A stretch of DNA of 53,894 nucleotides from Propylenella binzhouense (GTDB lineage Bacteria; Pseudomonadota; Alphaproteobacteria; Rhizobiales; Afifellaceae): the NCBI RefSeq assembly GCF_009866965.1, contig NZ_SPKJ01000019.1, positions 1 through 53,894 of the forward strand. Reading direction: 5' to 3'. Shown here piece after piece: positions 16,722-24,660 of this stretch (the first letter of the stretch is position 1; every line of letters starts with the position of its first letter). The notes below the pieces were generated by a model. That model did not search any database. It was not told the origin of the DNA and worked only from the letters and a program-made list of their open reading frames with translations. The translations under genes were made by a program, and so were the position numbers.

Positions 16722-17891
16722 GTGCGCATCGAACTCAACGAGGAACAGAAGCAGATCGTCGCCACGGTGCGCGAGATCACGCAAGGCGAATTCAAGCCGC
16801 GCGGCCTGCAGGTCATGGACGGCACCTTTCCCTGGGAGAACATCAGGCGGCTCGCCGATATCGGCGTCCTCGGCATGGCCGTGCCGGAGGAATTCGGCGG
16901 TCTGGGACTGCCGGTCTTCGACACGGCGCTCGTCCTCGAGGAGATCGCCAAGGGCTGCTACGTGACGGCGATGGCCGTTCTCGGCGAGGTCGGGGTGCAG
17001 ACGCGCATCATCGCCACCTATGCGCCCGGCCACATCAAGGAGCGCATCCTGCCGGGGGTCTGCACCGGCGAGCACATCCTGGCGATCTGCATGACCGAGC
17101 CCGATGCCGGCACCGATGTCGCGAACTACCGCACGAATGTCGACATTCGCGGCGACCGGCTCGTCCTCAACGGCACCAAGACGCTGATCAGCCGGGCCAT
17201 CGAGGCGAGCATGTTCGTCGTGTTCACGCGGGTCGACCGCGCGCCCGGCCGCGAGGGGATCGGCTGCGTGCTGGTGGAGCAGGGCACGCCGGGACTGAAG
17301 GTGACGGGCAGCTTCCACACCATGGGCGGCGAGTTCCTTCACGAGGTTCAGTTCGAGGATTGCGAGCTGCCGCCCGACAACCTGGTGATCCGCGAGGACG
17401 GGTTCCGGCGCCTTCTCAGCGCCTTCAACACGCAGCGCTGCCTCAATCCGAGCATCTCCCTCGGTCTCGCCGAGGGCGCCTTCGACGAGGCGGTGCACTA
17501 CATGCGGGAACGCAGCGCATTCGGCCGCAGGATCGGGGACTTCCAGGGCATGCGCTGGAAGCTCGCCGACATGTTCCGCGACATCGAGGCCGGCCGCGGG
17601 CTCCTCTATCGCGCCTGCGCCACGGCCGACCCGTTCCCGGATCCGTTCCTCGCCGCCACCGCCAAGATCTACTGCAACGAGATGGCGATCCGGGTTACGA
17701 GCGAGGCGATCCAGGTCCATGGCGGCTACGGCTTCACGGACGAATATCTGGTCTCCCGCCTCTATCGCGGCGCCCGCTACGGCACGCTCGGCGGCGGCAC
17801 GACCGAGACGCTGAAGAACCTGATCGGGAAGCGCCTGATGGAAGGCGAGGAATCGGCCGACGGAATCCTCGCCCTCCTCCTCGACGCCTGA
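16722..17891 (+). CDS. Acyl-CoA dehydrogenase
   Basis: The 389-residue flavoenzyme shows the family landmarks: CMTEPDAGTDVANYRT for FAD and substrate contacts near 125-140, RSAFGRRIGDFQGMRWKLAD in the third quarter, and SEAIQVHGGYGFTDEYLVSR followed by GGGTTETLKN, where the Glu is the likely catalytic base. It introduces an alpha,beta double bond into an acyl-CoA, passing electrons to ETF. The start is GTG 16722, five bases after GGGAGG; an in-frame GTG at 16716 is less well placed. It lies two bases after the ligase alpha subunit, so the ligase probably makes its substrate. Confidence 0.93.
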   Translation: MRIELNEEQKQIVATVREITQGEFKPRGLQVMDGTFPWENIRRLADIGVLGMAVPEEFGGLGLPVFDTALVLEEIAKGCYVTAMAVLGEVGVQTRIIATYAPGHIKERILPGVCTGEHILAICMTEPDAGTDVANYRTNVDIRGDRLVLNGTKTLISRAIEASMFVVFTRVDRAPGREGIGCVLVEQGTPGLKVTGSFHTMGGEFLHEVQFEDCELPPDNLVIREDGFRRLLSAFNTQRCLNPSISLGLAEGAFDEAVHYMRERSAFGRRIGDFQGMRWKLADMFRDIEAGRGLLYRACATADPFPDPFLAATAKIYCNEMAIRVTSEAIQVHGGYGFTDEYLVSRLYRGARYGTLGGGTTETLKNLIGKRLMEGEESADGILALLLDA

Positions 17892-17904
17892 CGGGCCGCG
17901 GATC

Positions 17905-17931
17905 GGGCGATTTGGAAAAAGTGTATCGCCC
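17905..17931. promoter_or_regulatory. Inverted repeat between acyl-CoA dehydrogenase and binding protein genes
   Basis: Arms GGGCGAT (17905-17911) and ATCGCCC (17925-17931) flank an A-rich 13-base loop, and TTTGG is repeated on either side. It may be a weak terminator for the ligase operon or a regulator site. Confidence 0.35.
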
Positions 17932-17987
17932 AATTTGGACCTTCACCCCTCGGAAGACGGCCGGTACCCCCTTAGAGGGGCAAGCTG

Positions 17988-18006
17988 TCGCCGGTCGGAC
18001 CGGCGA
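17988..18006. promoter_or_regulatory. 19-bp palindrome upstream of substrate-binding protein gene
   Basis: TCGCCGGTC-G-GACCGGCGA is a perfect odd palindrome, 90 bases upstream of the binding protein start. It could be an operator or an RNA hairpin in the leader. High GC makes chance symmetry more likely than usual, but nine-base perfect arms are notable. Confidence 0.4.
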
Positions 18007-18095
18007 ATGGCGAGAAACCGACAGGGAGCGCCCGGTGCGCATGCATCGGCCCCCGACAACAACCGAAAACATCGGAACAGGGGAGGAAGGAAAGG

Positions 18096-19679
18096 ATGCT
18101 GAGGCAGCGGGGATTGCTGGCAGCGGTCGGTCTGGCGGTTTCGATCGGCCTGACGGCTCCGGCTTTGGCGGTCGACCTGACGGTGGGCGCGACGCGCGGC
18201 ACACCGTCGATCGATCCGCACTTCCAGAGCTCGATCGTCAACTACGAACACAACATCAACATCTTCGAGCCGCTGGTTCGCTTCAACAACAACAACAAGA
18301 TCGAGCCGTGGCTCGCCGAATCCTGGAAGGTCGTCGACGACACGACCTGGGAGTTCAAGATCCGGCCGAACGTGAAGTGGCATGACGGCTCGCCGCTCAC
18401 CGCCGAGGACATCGCGTTCACCTACAAGCGGGCGCAGAACGTTCCGAACAGCCCCTCCCCGCTCACGAACTATCTGCGGCAGATCAAGGAGACGCAGGTC
18501 GTCGACGACCACACGCTGCGCGTCATCACCAAGGGGCCCGCGCCGACCCTTCTCAACTTTCTCGTAAGCGTTCTCATCGTCTCGAAGAAGCACGGCGAGA
18601 ACGCCACGACGGAAGACTACCATACCGGCAAGGCCATGATCGGCACCGGGCCCTACACGTTCGAATCCTGGTCCCCGAACGACCGCATGGTGATGGTCCG
18701 GAACGAGGATTACTGGGGTCCGAAGCCGCCCTGGGACAAGCTGACCTATCTCGGCATGCCGAATGATGCGAGCCGGATCGCGGCGGTGCTTTCCGGCGAT
18801 ATCGACGTGGCGCTCTCGCTGCCGCCCACGGATGTCGAGCGGCTGAAGAAGGATTCCCGCGTCAACGTCTATGACAGGCCGGCGAACCGGCTGGTCTTCA
18901 TGGCGGTCGACGTCAATCCGGAGGCGCTGGACAGCGGCAAGATCACCGGCCCGAACGGCGAAAAGCTCACCGAGAACCCGCTCGCCAACAAGAAGGTCCG
19001 CCAGGCGCTCGAGCTCTCGATCAATCTCGACGCCTTCGTCGACCGGGTCTATCGCGGGCTCGCCCTCGCCACCGGACAATATCTGCAGGAGGACATGTTC
19101 GGGTACATTCCGGGCCTCGACAAATGGCAGTACGACGAGGCGAAGGCCAAGCAGCTGCTTGAGGAATCCGGCTGGGCGGGCAAGTTCAAGCTGACGCTCG
19201 CGACCTCGGATTCGGCGTTCCGGCTCTCGATCCCCGCAGTGCAGGCGCTGGCGCAGAGCTGGTCGCGCATCGGCGTCCCGACCGACGTCACGATCATGCC
19301 GCATCCGGTGTTCCTGCAGGAGCGCAACGACCGGAAGCTGCCGATCTACCTCGCCTCCTGGACCAACCCGGCCGGGCGGGCCGAGGATCTCTACCTCCCG
19401 ATCCTCCACTCGCGCGATCCGAAGGCCGGATTTGGCACGCTCAACATGGCGCGCTACTCCAATCCGAAGGTCGACAAGCTGATCGAAGAAGGCCTCACCA
19501 CGATGGACGACGCCAAGCGCGAGGCGCTCTTCGTCGAGGCCGGCAGGATCGCGATGGACGACGCGGTGATGGTGCCGCTCTGGATGCCGTCCGAGGCGGT
19601 GGCGACACGGAAGGGCATCACCTACGACATGCGCGCCGACGGCCTGAACTTCGTCCAGAACATCAAGCCGGAAAAATAG
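18096..19679 (+). CDS. ABC transporter substrate-binding protein, family 5 (peptide/nickel/opine type)
   Basis: The 527-residue protein has a signal peptide ending ALA at residue 25, then the family 5 pattern: NIFEPLVRF near 53, WEFKIRPNVKWHDGSPLTAEDIAFTYKRA around 85-115, GTGPYTFESW and a C-terminal VMVPLWMPSEAVATRKG. Such receptors deliver peptides, opines or other organics to DppBCDF-type importers. The matching permeases and ATPases lie 6.7 kb away at 26352-30300 and lack their own receptor. The ribosome-binding site is GGGGAGGAAAGG. Its own C-terminus is echoed by the relic at 19827. Confidence 0.93.
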   Translation: MLRQRGLLAAVGLAVSIGLTAPALAVDLTVGATRGTPSIDPHFQSSIVNYEHNINIFEPLVRFNNNNKIEPWLAESWKVVDDTTWEFKIRPNVKWHDGSPLTAEDIAFTYKRAQNVPNSPSPLTNYLRQIKETQVVDDHTLRVITKGPAPTLLNFLVSVLIVSKKHGENATTEDYHTGKAMIGTGPYTFESWSPNDRMVMVRNEDYWGPKPPWDKLTYLGMPNDASRIAAVLSGDIDVALSLPPTDVERLKKDSRVNVYDRPANRLVFMAVDVNPEALDSGKITGPNGEKLTENPLANKKVRQALELSINLDAFVDRVYRGLALATGQYLQEDMFGYIPGLDKWQYDEAKAKQLLEESGWAGKFKLTLATSDSAFRLSIPAVQALAQSWSRIGVPTDVTIMPHPVFLQERNDRKLPIYLASWTNPAGRAEDLYLPILHSRDPKAGFGTLNMARYSNPKVDKLIEEGLTTMDDAKREALFVEAGRIAMDDAVMVPLWMPSEAVATRKGITYDMRADGLNFVQNIKPEK

Positions 19680-19717
19680 CCGGCCCACCGAAGGGACTTA
19701 TCCCCGGAGACCTGCGC

Positions 19718-19735
19718 GGGCGCCCTCGGGCGCCC
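19718..19735. terminator. Candidate terminator hairpin after binding protein gene
   Basis: Stem GGGCGC/GCGCCC with a six-base loop lies 38 bases after the binding protein stop and is followed by a weak T-containing stretch (CGTTCCGTTT). Confidence 0.4.
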
Positions 19736-19826
19736 CGTTCCGTTTCACCGTCCCCCGCCCGGAACAAGTGTTCTCCCGTTCGAACGGTTCGTCCCCCGCC
19801 CGCAGGTTGCTATCGGTCGGCGCGCG

Positions 19827-20009
19827 ATGCAGACCATGTCCGACGAGGATCGGCGGAAGATGTTTGCCGAGGTGACGCGGACCGCATTGCAGGATTCGGC
19901 CATCGTGCCCTTGTGGATGGCGAACGTGACGGCGCTCACGAGGAAGGCAATCGCCTTCACGCCGCGGAGCGACGGCATGTTCTTCGTGCAGAACGTCCGG
20001 CCGGAATAA
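19827..20009 (+). pseudogene. Relic of a second family 5 substrate-binding protein (C-terminal 60 residues)
   Basis: A 60-codon open frame encodes MSDEDRRKMFAEVTR, AIVPLWMANVTALTRKAIAF and DGMFFVQNVRPE. It aligns over its whole length, without gaps, to the last 61 residues of the binding protein just upstream (VMVPLWMPSEAVATRKG, DGLNFVQNIKPEK), with many substitutions. Nothing of the remaining 460 residues is present. It is thus the tail of a diverged paralogue rather than a fresh duplication. The ATG is incidental and no ribosome-binding site is seen. Confidence 0.75.
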
Positions 20010-20052
20010 AGCCGGCCGGGCAAGGCTTCCGGGCCGCCATGGCGGCCCGCGC

Positions 20053-21006
20053 TCACTCCCCGGGAATGAGCGTCTCGCTCCGGCGATGGGCAGGCGCCAC
20101 CGCGGCCGGCCTCGGCCGCTCTTCCAACTCCTCGGAACGCGTGATCTCGAGAAGGAAGTTGATGAAGGCGTGCATCTTGCGCGGGATGTGGCGCTTGTCG
20201 TTGTAGACGACCGAAATGGGCACGCCGTCGGGCATGTAGTCGTCGAGCAGGCTCACCAGCCTGCCGTTCTCGATGTCCTTCCGGAAGAGCCAGCGGGTCG
20301 AATAGCCGATGCCCAGGCCGTGTACCGCCGCCTCGCGATAGGCGTCGCCGCTCAGGAGCCGCAGATTGCCTTCGACGCGGACCTTGAACGGCTTCTGGTC
20401 GCGGGTGAACGTCCACTCGCTGCCCGCCTTCCCGATCACGCAGCAATGGCGGGCAAGGTCCTCCGGCACCTGGGGCGTGCCATGCCTGGCAAGATAATCC
20501 GGCGAGGCGGCGACCGTCATCGGCCCGCGCGTCAGCACACGCCGCATCAGCCGCGAATCGACGAGATCACCGGTCCGCACGGCGAGATCGTAGCCTTCCT
20601 GGATCAGGTCGACCGGAAGGTCGCTGAACTTGATCTCGAGCGAGATCTCCGGATTGCGCTCGAAGAATTTCGGAAGCGCCGGGATCACGGTGACCCGTCC
20701 GAACGAGAACGGCATGACCGCACGCACGAGCCCCTGCGGCTTTGCGCTCGAATCGCGCATCGCCGATTCCGCGTCGTCGAGATCGGAAAGGATCCGATCG
20801 CAGCGCTCGAAGAATTCCTGACCGTACTCGGTGAGCGCAATGCGCCGGGTCGTCCGGTTGAGAAGCTGGGTGCCGAGCTGGTCCTCCAGGCGGGCAATGC
20901 TCTTCGTGACGGCCGAAGCGGACATGCCCAGCTTCTTGCCGGCGGCCGAGAATCCCCCCTGCTTGACCACCTGGACAAACGCGGAAATCGCCTGGAACTT
21001 GTTCAT
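20053..21006 (-). CDS. LysR-family transcriptional regulator
   Basis: The 317-residue protein begins MNKFQAISAFVQVVKQGGF, followed by a winged helix-turn-helix (about 1-60: SASAVTKSIARLEDQLGTQLL, NRTTRRIALTEYG) and a periplasmic-binding-like effector domain. It belongs to the group starting 'FxxxxAFVxVV' that includes AaeR/DmlR-like regulators. It is divergent from the SDR/MBL pair at 21182, the usual arrangement for a LysR regulator and its target. The start at 21006 fits family N-termini; ATG 21012 is also possible. The tail beyond residue 295 is Pro/Arg-rich and nonconserved. Confidence 0.92.
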   Translation of the reverse strand: MNKFQAISAFVQVVKQGGFSAAGKKLGMSASAVTKSIARLEDQLGTQLLNRTTRRIALTEYGQEFFERCDRILSDLDDAESAMRDSSAKPQGLVRAVMPFSFGRVTVIPALPKFFERNPEISLEIKFSDLPVDLIQEGYDLAVRTGDLVDSRLMRRVLTRGPMTVAASPDYLARHGTPQVPEDLARHCCVIGKAGSEWTFTRDQKPFKVRVEGNLRLLSGDAYREAAVHGLGIGYSTRWLFRKDIENGRLVSLLDDYMPDGVPISVVYNDKRHIPRKMHAFINFLLEITRSEELEERPRPAAVAPAHRRSETLIPGE

Positions 21007-21029
21007 CGCCATCCCGGATCCGGTGCTGC

Positions 21030-21061
21030 TCCGTTTCGGAACAAGACCGTGGAAACCACGG
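21030..21061. promoter_or_regulatory. Two adjacent palindromes in LysR/SDR intergenic region
   Basis: TCCG-TTT-CGGA (21030-21040) and CCGTGG-AAA-CCACGG (21047-21061) lie side by side just upstream of the LysR gene, between it and the divergent SDR gene. LysR proteins commonly bind paired dyads in such a place, although the classic T-N11-A form is not clear here. Confidence 0.4.
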
Positions 21062-21181
21062 AAACAACGTGCGGCCGCAGTCGGCGCTATGACTTGGCTG
21101 CACGCGAGCCTCGCTCGAAAATCTAGACCGTATCACCGCCCTCCGCCAGAGATGATGTGGACGGCTGCATACAAGGACGGG

Positions 21182-21943
21182 ATGACAGCCGACCGCAGCA
21201 GCAGACGGACCGCGCTCATCACCGGGGCCTCCCACGGGATCGGCGCGGCAGCGGCCTCGGCCTTGGCAGCCGACGGCTACGACGTCGCCGTGACCGATCT
21301 CGATCCGCGCGATCTCGCGACGACTGTCGAGGACATACGGGCGCGTGGCGCCCGCGCGCTGCCGGTTGCGCTCGACATCCGCTCCGAGGCGAGCATCGAA
21401 GCATGCTTCGCCGCAATCCTCGATGCGTTCGGAACGCTTGACGTTTTGGTCAACAATGCCGGCGTGCCGTCGCTCCGGAAGCCGGCGGTCGACATCGAAC
21501 GCGCCGACTGGGACCGGGTGCTTTCCGTCAATCTCACGGGAACCTTCTTCATGGCGCAGGCCATGGGCAGGCACCGGATCGCGGCCGGCGGAGGCGGGAG
21601 CATCGTCAATCTGGCCTCGACCCACGGCCTGGTCGGGCTTGGGGGCGCCTCGGTCTACGGCATCGCGAAGGCCGGCGTCGCCCACATGACCCGGATGCTG
21701 GCGATCGAGTGGGCACCCCACCGCATCCGCGTCAACGCGGTCGCGCCGGGCGCCACGGAGACGAAATCGCGGATCGCACTCTCCAGCCCGCAGCACAAGG
21801 CAAAAGCGCTCGCCCGGATCCCCTTCGGGCGCTATGCGGAGGCAGGCGAGGTCGCCGCGGCCATACGCTACCTTGCGGGCGAGGAAGCGTCCTATACGAC
21901 CGGACACGTCCTCGTCGTCGACGGCGGCCTCACGGCCGCGTAG
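21182..21943 (+). CDS. SDR-family oxidoreductase (classical)
   Basis: The 253-residue protein has an intact classical SDR set: TGASHGIG (14-21), NNAG (91-94), S146, Y159 and K163 (YGIAK), and a C-terminal TGHVLVVDGGL. It is a probable NAD(P)-dependent 3-hydroxyacyl or alcohol dehydrogenase; D39 after the second strand suggests NAD preference. The ATG at 21182 has AAGGACGGG upstream; ATGs at 21152/21155 would add 9-10 residues. It is divergent from LysR and 16 bases ahead of the MBL-fold gene. Confidence 0.92.
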   Translation: MTADRSSRRTALITGASHGIGAAAASALAADGYDVAVTDLDPRDLATTVEDIRARGARALPVALDIRSEASIEACFAAILDAFGTLDVLVNNAGVPSLRKPAVDIERADWDRVLSVNLTGTFFMAQAMGRHRIAAGGGGSIVNLASTHGLVGLGGASVYGIAKAGVAHMTRMLAIEWAPHRIRVNAVAPGATETKSRIALSSPQHKAKALARIPFGRYAEAGEVAAAIRYLAGEEASYTTGHVLVVDGGLTAA

Positions 21944-21959
21944 AAGGAGCCTGCCCGGC

Positions 21960-22994
21960 ATGAACGTCGCCCCGGCCGATCTGCACTATCCCTTTGCGCC
22001 GCCCGAATTCGGGGAGGTCGTGGCGATCGCGCCGGGCCTCCTGTGGACCCGACTCGCGCTGCCGTTCGCGCTCGACCACCTGAACGTCTTCATCCTCGAC
22101 GACGGCGACGGCTGGACCGTGGTCGATTGCGGCGCCGCGACCGCCGAAACGGAGGCCGCGTGGCGGAAGCTCCTCGACGGCCCCCTCGCCGGCAGGCCGG
22201 TCAGCCGCCTCGTCGCGACGCACGGCCATACCGATCATGTCGGGTTTGCCGGCCCGCTCACCGCCCTGCTGGACGCGCCCTTCCTGAGTTCCCGATCGGA
22301 ATGGACAAGCGCCGTCATCAGGCGGCTCGAGACGGTGGAGGGACTGCGCGGGCCGGCCGGCCGCTTCTACGAGAGCCATGGCTGCCCCGACGCCCTCGTC
22401 GAGGGCTTCCTCGCCGAGCGGGCGCGCTCGGCCTCGCTCATCGCCGAGATGCCGCCTGCCTTCGTCCGCATCGCCGAGGGCGACGTGCTCGCGTTCGGCG
22501 GACGGCGCTGGCGCGTGATGATCTTCGGCGGCCACGCGCAGGAGCATTGCGTGTTCTGGTCCGAGAGCGATCGGATCATGATCGCGGGCGACCAGATCCT
22601 GCCGCGCATCACCCCGCAGATCGGCGTCAACTATTCCGAACCGGAAGCCGATCCGCTGACGGAGTTCCTCGCCTCGCTCCGGGTGCTCGGATCGTTCGAC
22701 GAGGACGTGCTGGTCCTGCCGGGCCATGGCCTGCCCTATCGCGGTCCCGGCATCCGCGCGCGCCAGCTCGAGGCCCATCACGCATCGCGTCTCGCCGCGA
22801 TCGCGACGGCCTGCGACGGCGAGCCGACGACCTTCGACGTGGCAATCCGGCTGTTCCCGCAGGCCATGCGCAAGGCGCATGCGCGGTTCGCGGTCGCCGA
22901 AACGCTTGCCCACCTCAACCACCTGGTCGGCACGGGCCGACTGGCGCGCAGCCGCGCCGCGGACGGTCGGATCCGCTTTCGGCCGAGCCGGTAG
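21960..22994 (+). CDS. MBL-fold metallo-hydrolase
   Basis: The 344-residue protein has the two-metal site of the glyoxalase II branch: H88-x-H90-x-D92-H93 (THGHTDHVG), H192 in FGGHAQEHC, bridging D211 in AGDQILP and H256 in PGHGLPY. The C-terminal domain (about 270-344) includes a helical part ending in a basic tail, like LACTB2-type proteins. It likely hydrolyses a thioester or lactone made in the same pathway (inference). The ribosome-binding site is AAGGAG; it is cotranscribed with the SDR gene. Confidence 0.9.
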   Translation: MNVAPADLHYPFAPPEFGEVVAIAPGLLWTRLALPFALDHLNVFILDDGDGWTVVDCGAATAETEAAWRKLLDGPLAGRPVSRLVATHGHTDHVGFAGPLTALLDAPFLSSRSEWTSAVIRRLETVEGLRGPAGRFYESHGCPDALVEGFLAERARSASLIAEMPPAFVRIAEGDVLAFGGRRWRVMIFGGHAQEHCVFWSESDRIMIAGDQILPRITPQIGVNYSEPEADPLTEFLASLRVLGSFDEDVLVLPGHGLPYRGPGIRARQLEAHHASRLAAIATACDGEPTTFDVAIRLFPQAMRKAHARFAVAETLAHLNHLVGTGRLARSRAADGRIRFRPSR

Positions 22995-23021
22995 GCGTCG
23001 ACCCGTAATGTCCTCCGGCCG

Positions 23022-23417
23022 TCAGGCCGGCCGGAACATCGGCACCGGATAGCCGCCGTCGCTCGGCTTGAACGTGACGACCACCGCCTGTCCGAAGGCG
23101 AGCGCGTCGAGGTCGCAGTCGACGACGTTCGTGAGCATCGTCGGCCCCTCCTCCAGCGTCACGTAGGCGACCGCGTAGGGCTCCGGCGCCCTCCGTGCCA
23201 CGCTGTAGCTGTAGATCGTCCCGCGCCCGGACGCCTCCTCCCAGACGGTCGCCGCACTCATGCAGAACGGACAGACCGCCCGCGGGTACCAATGCGGCTT
23301 ACCGCAGTCGGTGCAGCGCTTGATGAGAAAGCGGCCCTCGGCCGCCGCCTTCCAGAAGGGCTCCGTCTCCACGTTCACGATCGGCGCGGCGATCTTTCGG
23401 TCGGCTGCCTGCATCAT
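23022..23417 (-). CDS. DUF35-type Zn-ribbon/OB-fold acyl-CoA-associated protein
   Basis: The 131-residue protein has a rubredoxin-like zinc ribbon (C35, C38, C49, C52 in CTDCGKPHWYPRAVCPFC) followed by an OB-fold segment (GRGTIYSYSVARRAPEPYAVAYVTLEEG). DUF35 proteins form complexes with thiolase-like enzymes; in steroid degradation such a pair is an aldolase. The ATG at 23417 overlaps the end of the thiolase-like gene's 3' region and uses GGGAG four bases upstream. It is the partner of the gene at 23419. Confidence 0.9.
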   Translation of the reverse strand: MMQAADRKIAAPIVNVETEPFWKAAAEGRFLIKRCTDCGKPHWYPRAVCPFCMSAATVWEEASGRGTIYSYSVARRAPEPYAVAYVTLEEGPTMLTNVVDCDLDALAFGQAVVVTFKPSDGGYPVPMFRPA

Positions 23418-23418
23418 T

Positions 23419-24588
23419 CTACTCCCGCTCCAGGATGAGAGTGGCGCTGCCATGCCTGGCGCCGAGCTGAAGACCGGTGCCCTGGGCGAGGGCCAGGTCG
23501 CAATTCTTCACCTGGACGGCGGGATGCGCCTCGCCGCGCAGCTGCCGCACCGCCTCGATGATCTTCGTCATTCCGCCGCGATTGGCCGGGTGATTGTTGC
23601 AGAGCCCGCCGCCATCGGTATTGAAGGGAAGCTTGCCGACCCCCGAGATGAGATTGCCATCGGCGACGAAGCGGCCCCCCTGCCCCTTCTCGCAGAAGCC
23701 GAGATCCTCGATCTGCATCAGAACGGTGATCGTGAAGCTGTCGTAGATGGATGCGTACTTGATGTCGGCGGGCGTCACGCCGGCCTCGGCGAAGGCGGCG
23801 GGGCCCGACCAGACCGCGCCCGAATAGGTGAGGTCGACATCGCCGCCGGCAGTGTGCTTCTCCGCCTCTCCAGCGCCGATCACCTTCACGAGCGGACGGC
23901 CGAGGCTGCGGGCGATTTCCGGCCGGGTGACGATCACGGCGCCACCGCCATCGCTGATCACGCAGCAATCGAGCCGATGGAGAGGATCGGCGAGGATCGG
24001 AGAGCTCACGACCTCTTCCACCGTCACGACCTCGGGCAGCATCGCATTCGGATTGTGCTGCGCATGGTGGGAAGCGGCGACCTTGATCCAGGCGAGCTGT
24101 TCGCTGGTCGTGCCGAACTCGTGCATGTGCCGCATCGCGCACATGCCGTAGCCGGCGACGTTGGTGAGCGAATACGGGAACTCCCACTGGAAATCCGGCT
24201 GGTTCGGATCGCGCATGCGCGGCGTCGTGCCGGTCGCCATACCCTCGCTGCGCGGCCGGCCGGCGAGCGTCACGAGCGCGACGTCGCACTTGCCGAGCGC
24301 GATCGCCTGGGCCGCGTGCGAGACGTGGACAAGATAGGAGGATCCGCCCGTATCGGTGGAATCGAGGTGGCGGACCTTGAGGTTCATGTACTCGATCATC
24401 GAGGTCGCGCCGACCCCCGGCGCGTCGCCGGCGCAGAAATAGCCGTCGACGTCGTCCTTGGTGAGCCCAGCGTCCTTGAGCGCTCCGAGCGCCACCTCCG
24501 CATGGAGCTGGGCGACCGACTTGTCCGGCGCCTTGCGGGTCGGATGCTCGTAGACGCCGGCGATGCAGGCTTTGCCCCTGATGCTCAT
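23419..24588 (-). CDS. Thiolase-like (SCP-x/Ltp type) protein lacking the usual catalytic Cys
   Basis: The 389-residue protein follows the nonspecific-lipid-transfer thiolase pattern: ALKDAGLTKDDVDGYFCAGD at 36-55, DVALVTLAGRP, IYDSFTITVLMQIEDLG and GGGLCNNHPANRGGM. Where thiolases carry Cys before an S/T-G turn, it reads STDTGGSSY (77-85) with no Cys. Relatives paired with DUF35 include thiolases, condensing enzymes and the retro-aldolase Ltp2 with tyrosine catalysis. It abuts its DUF35 partner at one base. A role in carbon-carbon cleavage of an acyl-CoA is likely; the mechanism is open. Confidence 0.88.
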   Translation of the reverse strand: MSIRGKACIAGVYEHPTRKAPDKSVAQLHAEVALGALKDAGLTKDDVDGYFCAGDAPGVGATSMIEYMNLKVRHLDSTDTGGSSYLVHVSHAAQAIALGKCDVALVTLAGRPRSEGMATGTTPRMRDPNQPDFQWEFPYSLTNVAGYGMCAMRHMHEFGTTSEQLAWIKVAASHHAQHNPNAMLPEVVTVEEVVSSPILADPLHRLDCCVISDGGGAVIVTRPEIARSLGRPLVKVIGAGEAEKHTAGGDVDLTYSGAVWSGPAAFAEAGVTPADIKYASIYDSFTITVLMQIEDLGFCEKGQGGRFVADGNLISGVGKLPFNTDGGGLCNNHPANRGGMTKIIEAVRQLRGEAHPAVQVKNCDLALAQGTGLQLGARHGSATLILERE

Positions 24589-24660
24589 GGAATGAACCGC
24601 GCCGTTGCTGTTGCGATGGGATCGGGCCGCGAAGGGCCAGGGCGGAGGGCCGCGGGCCGC

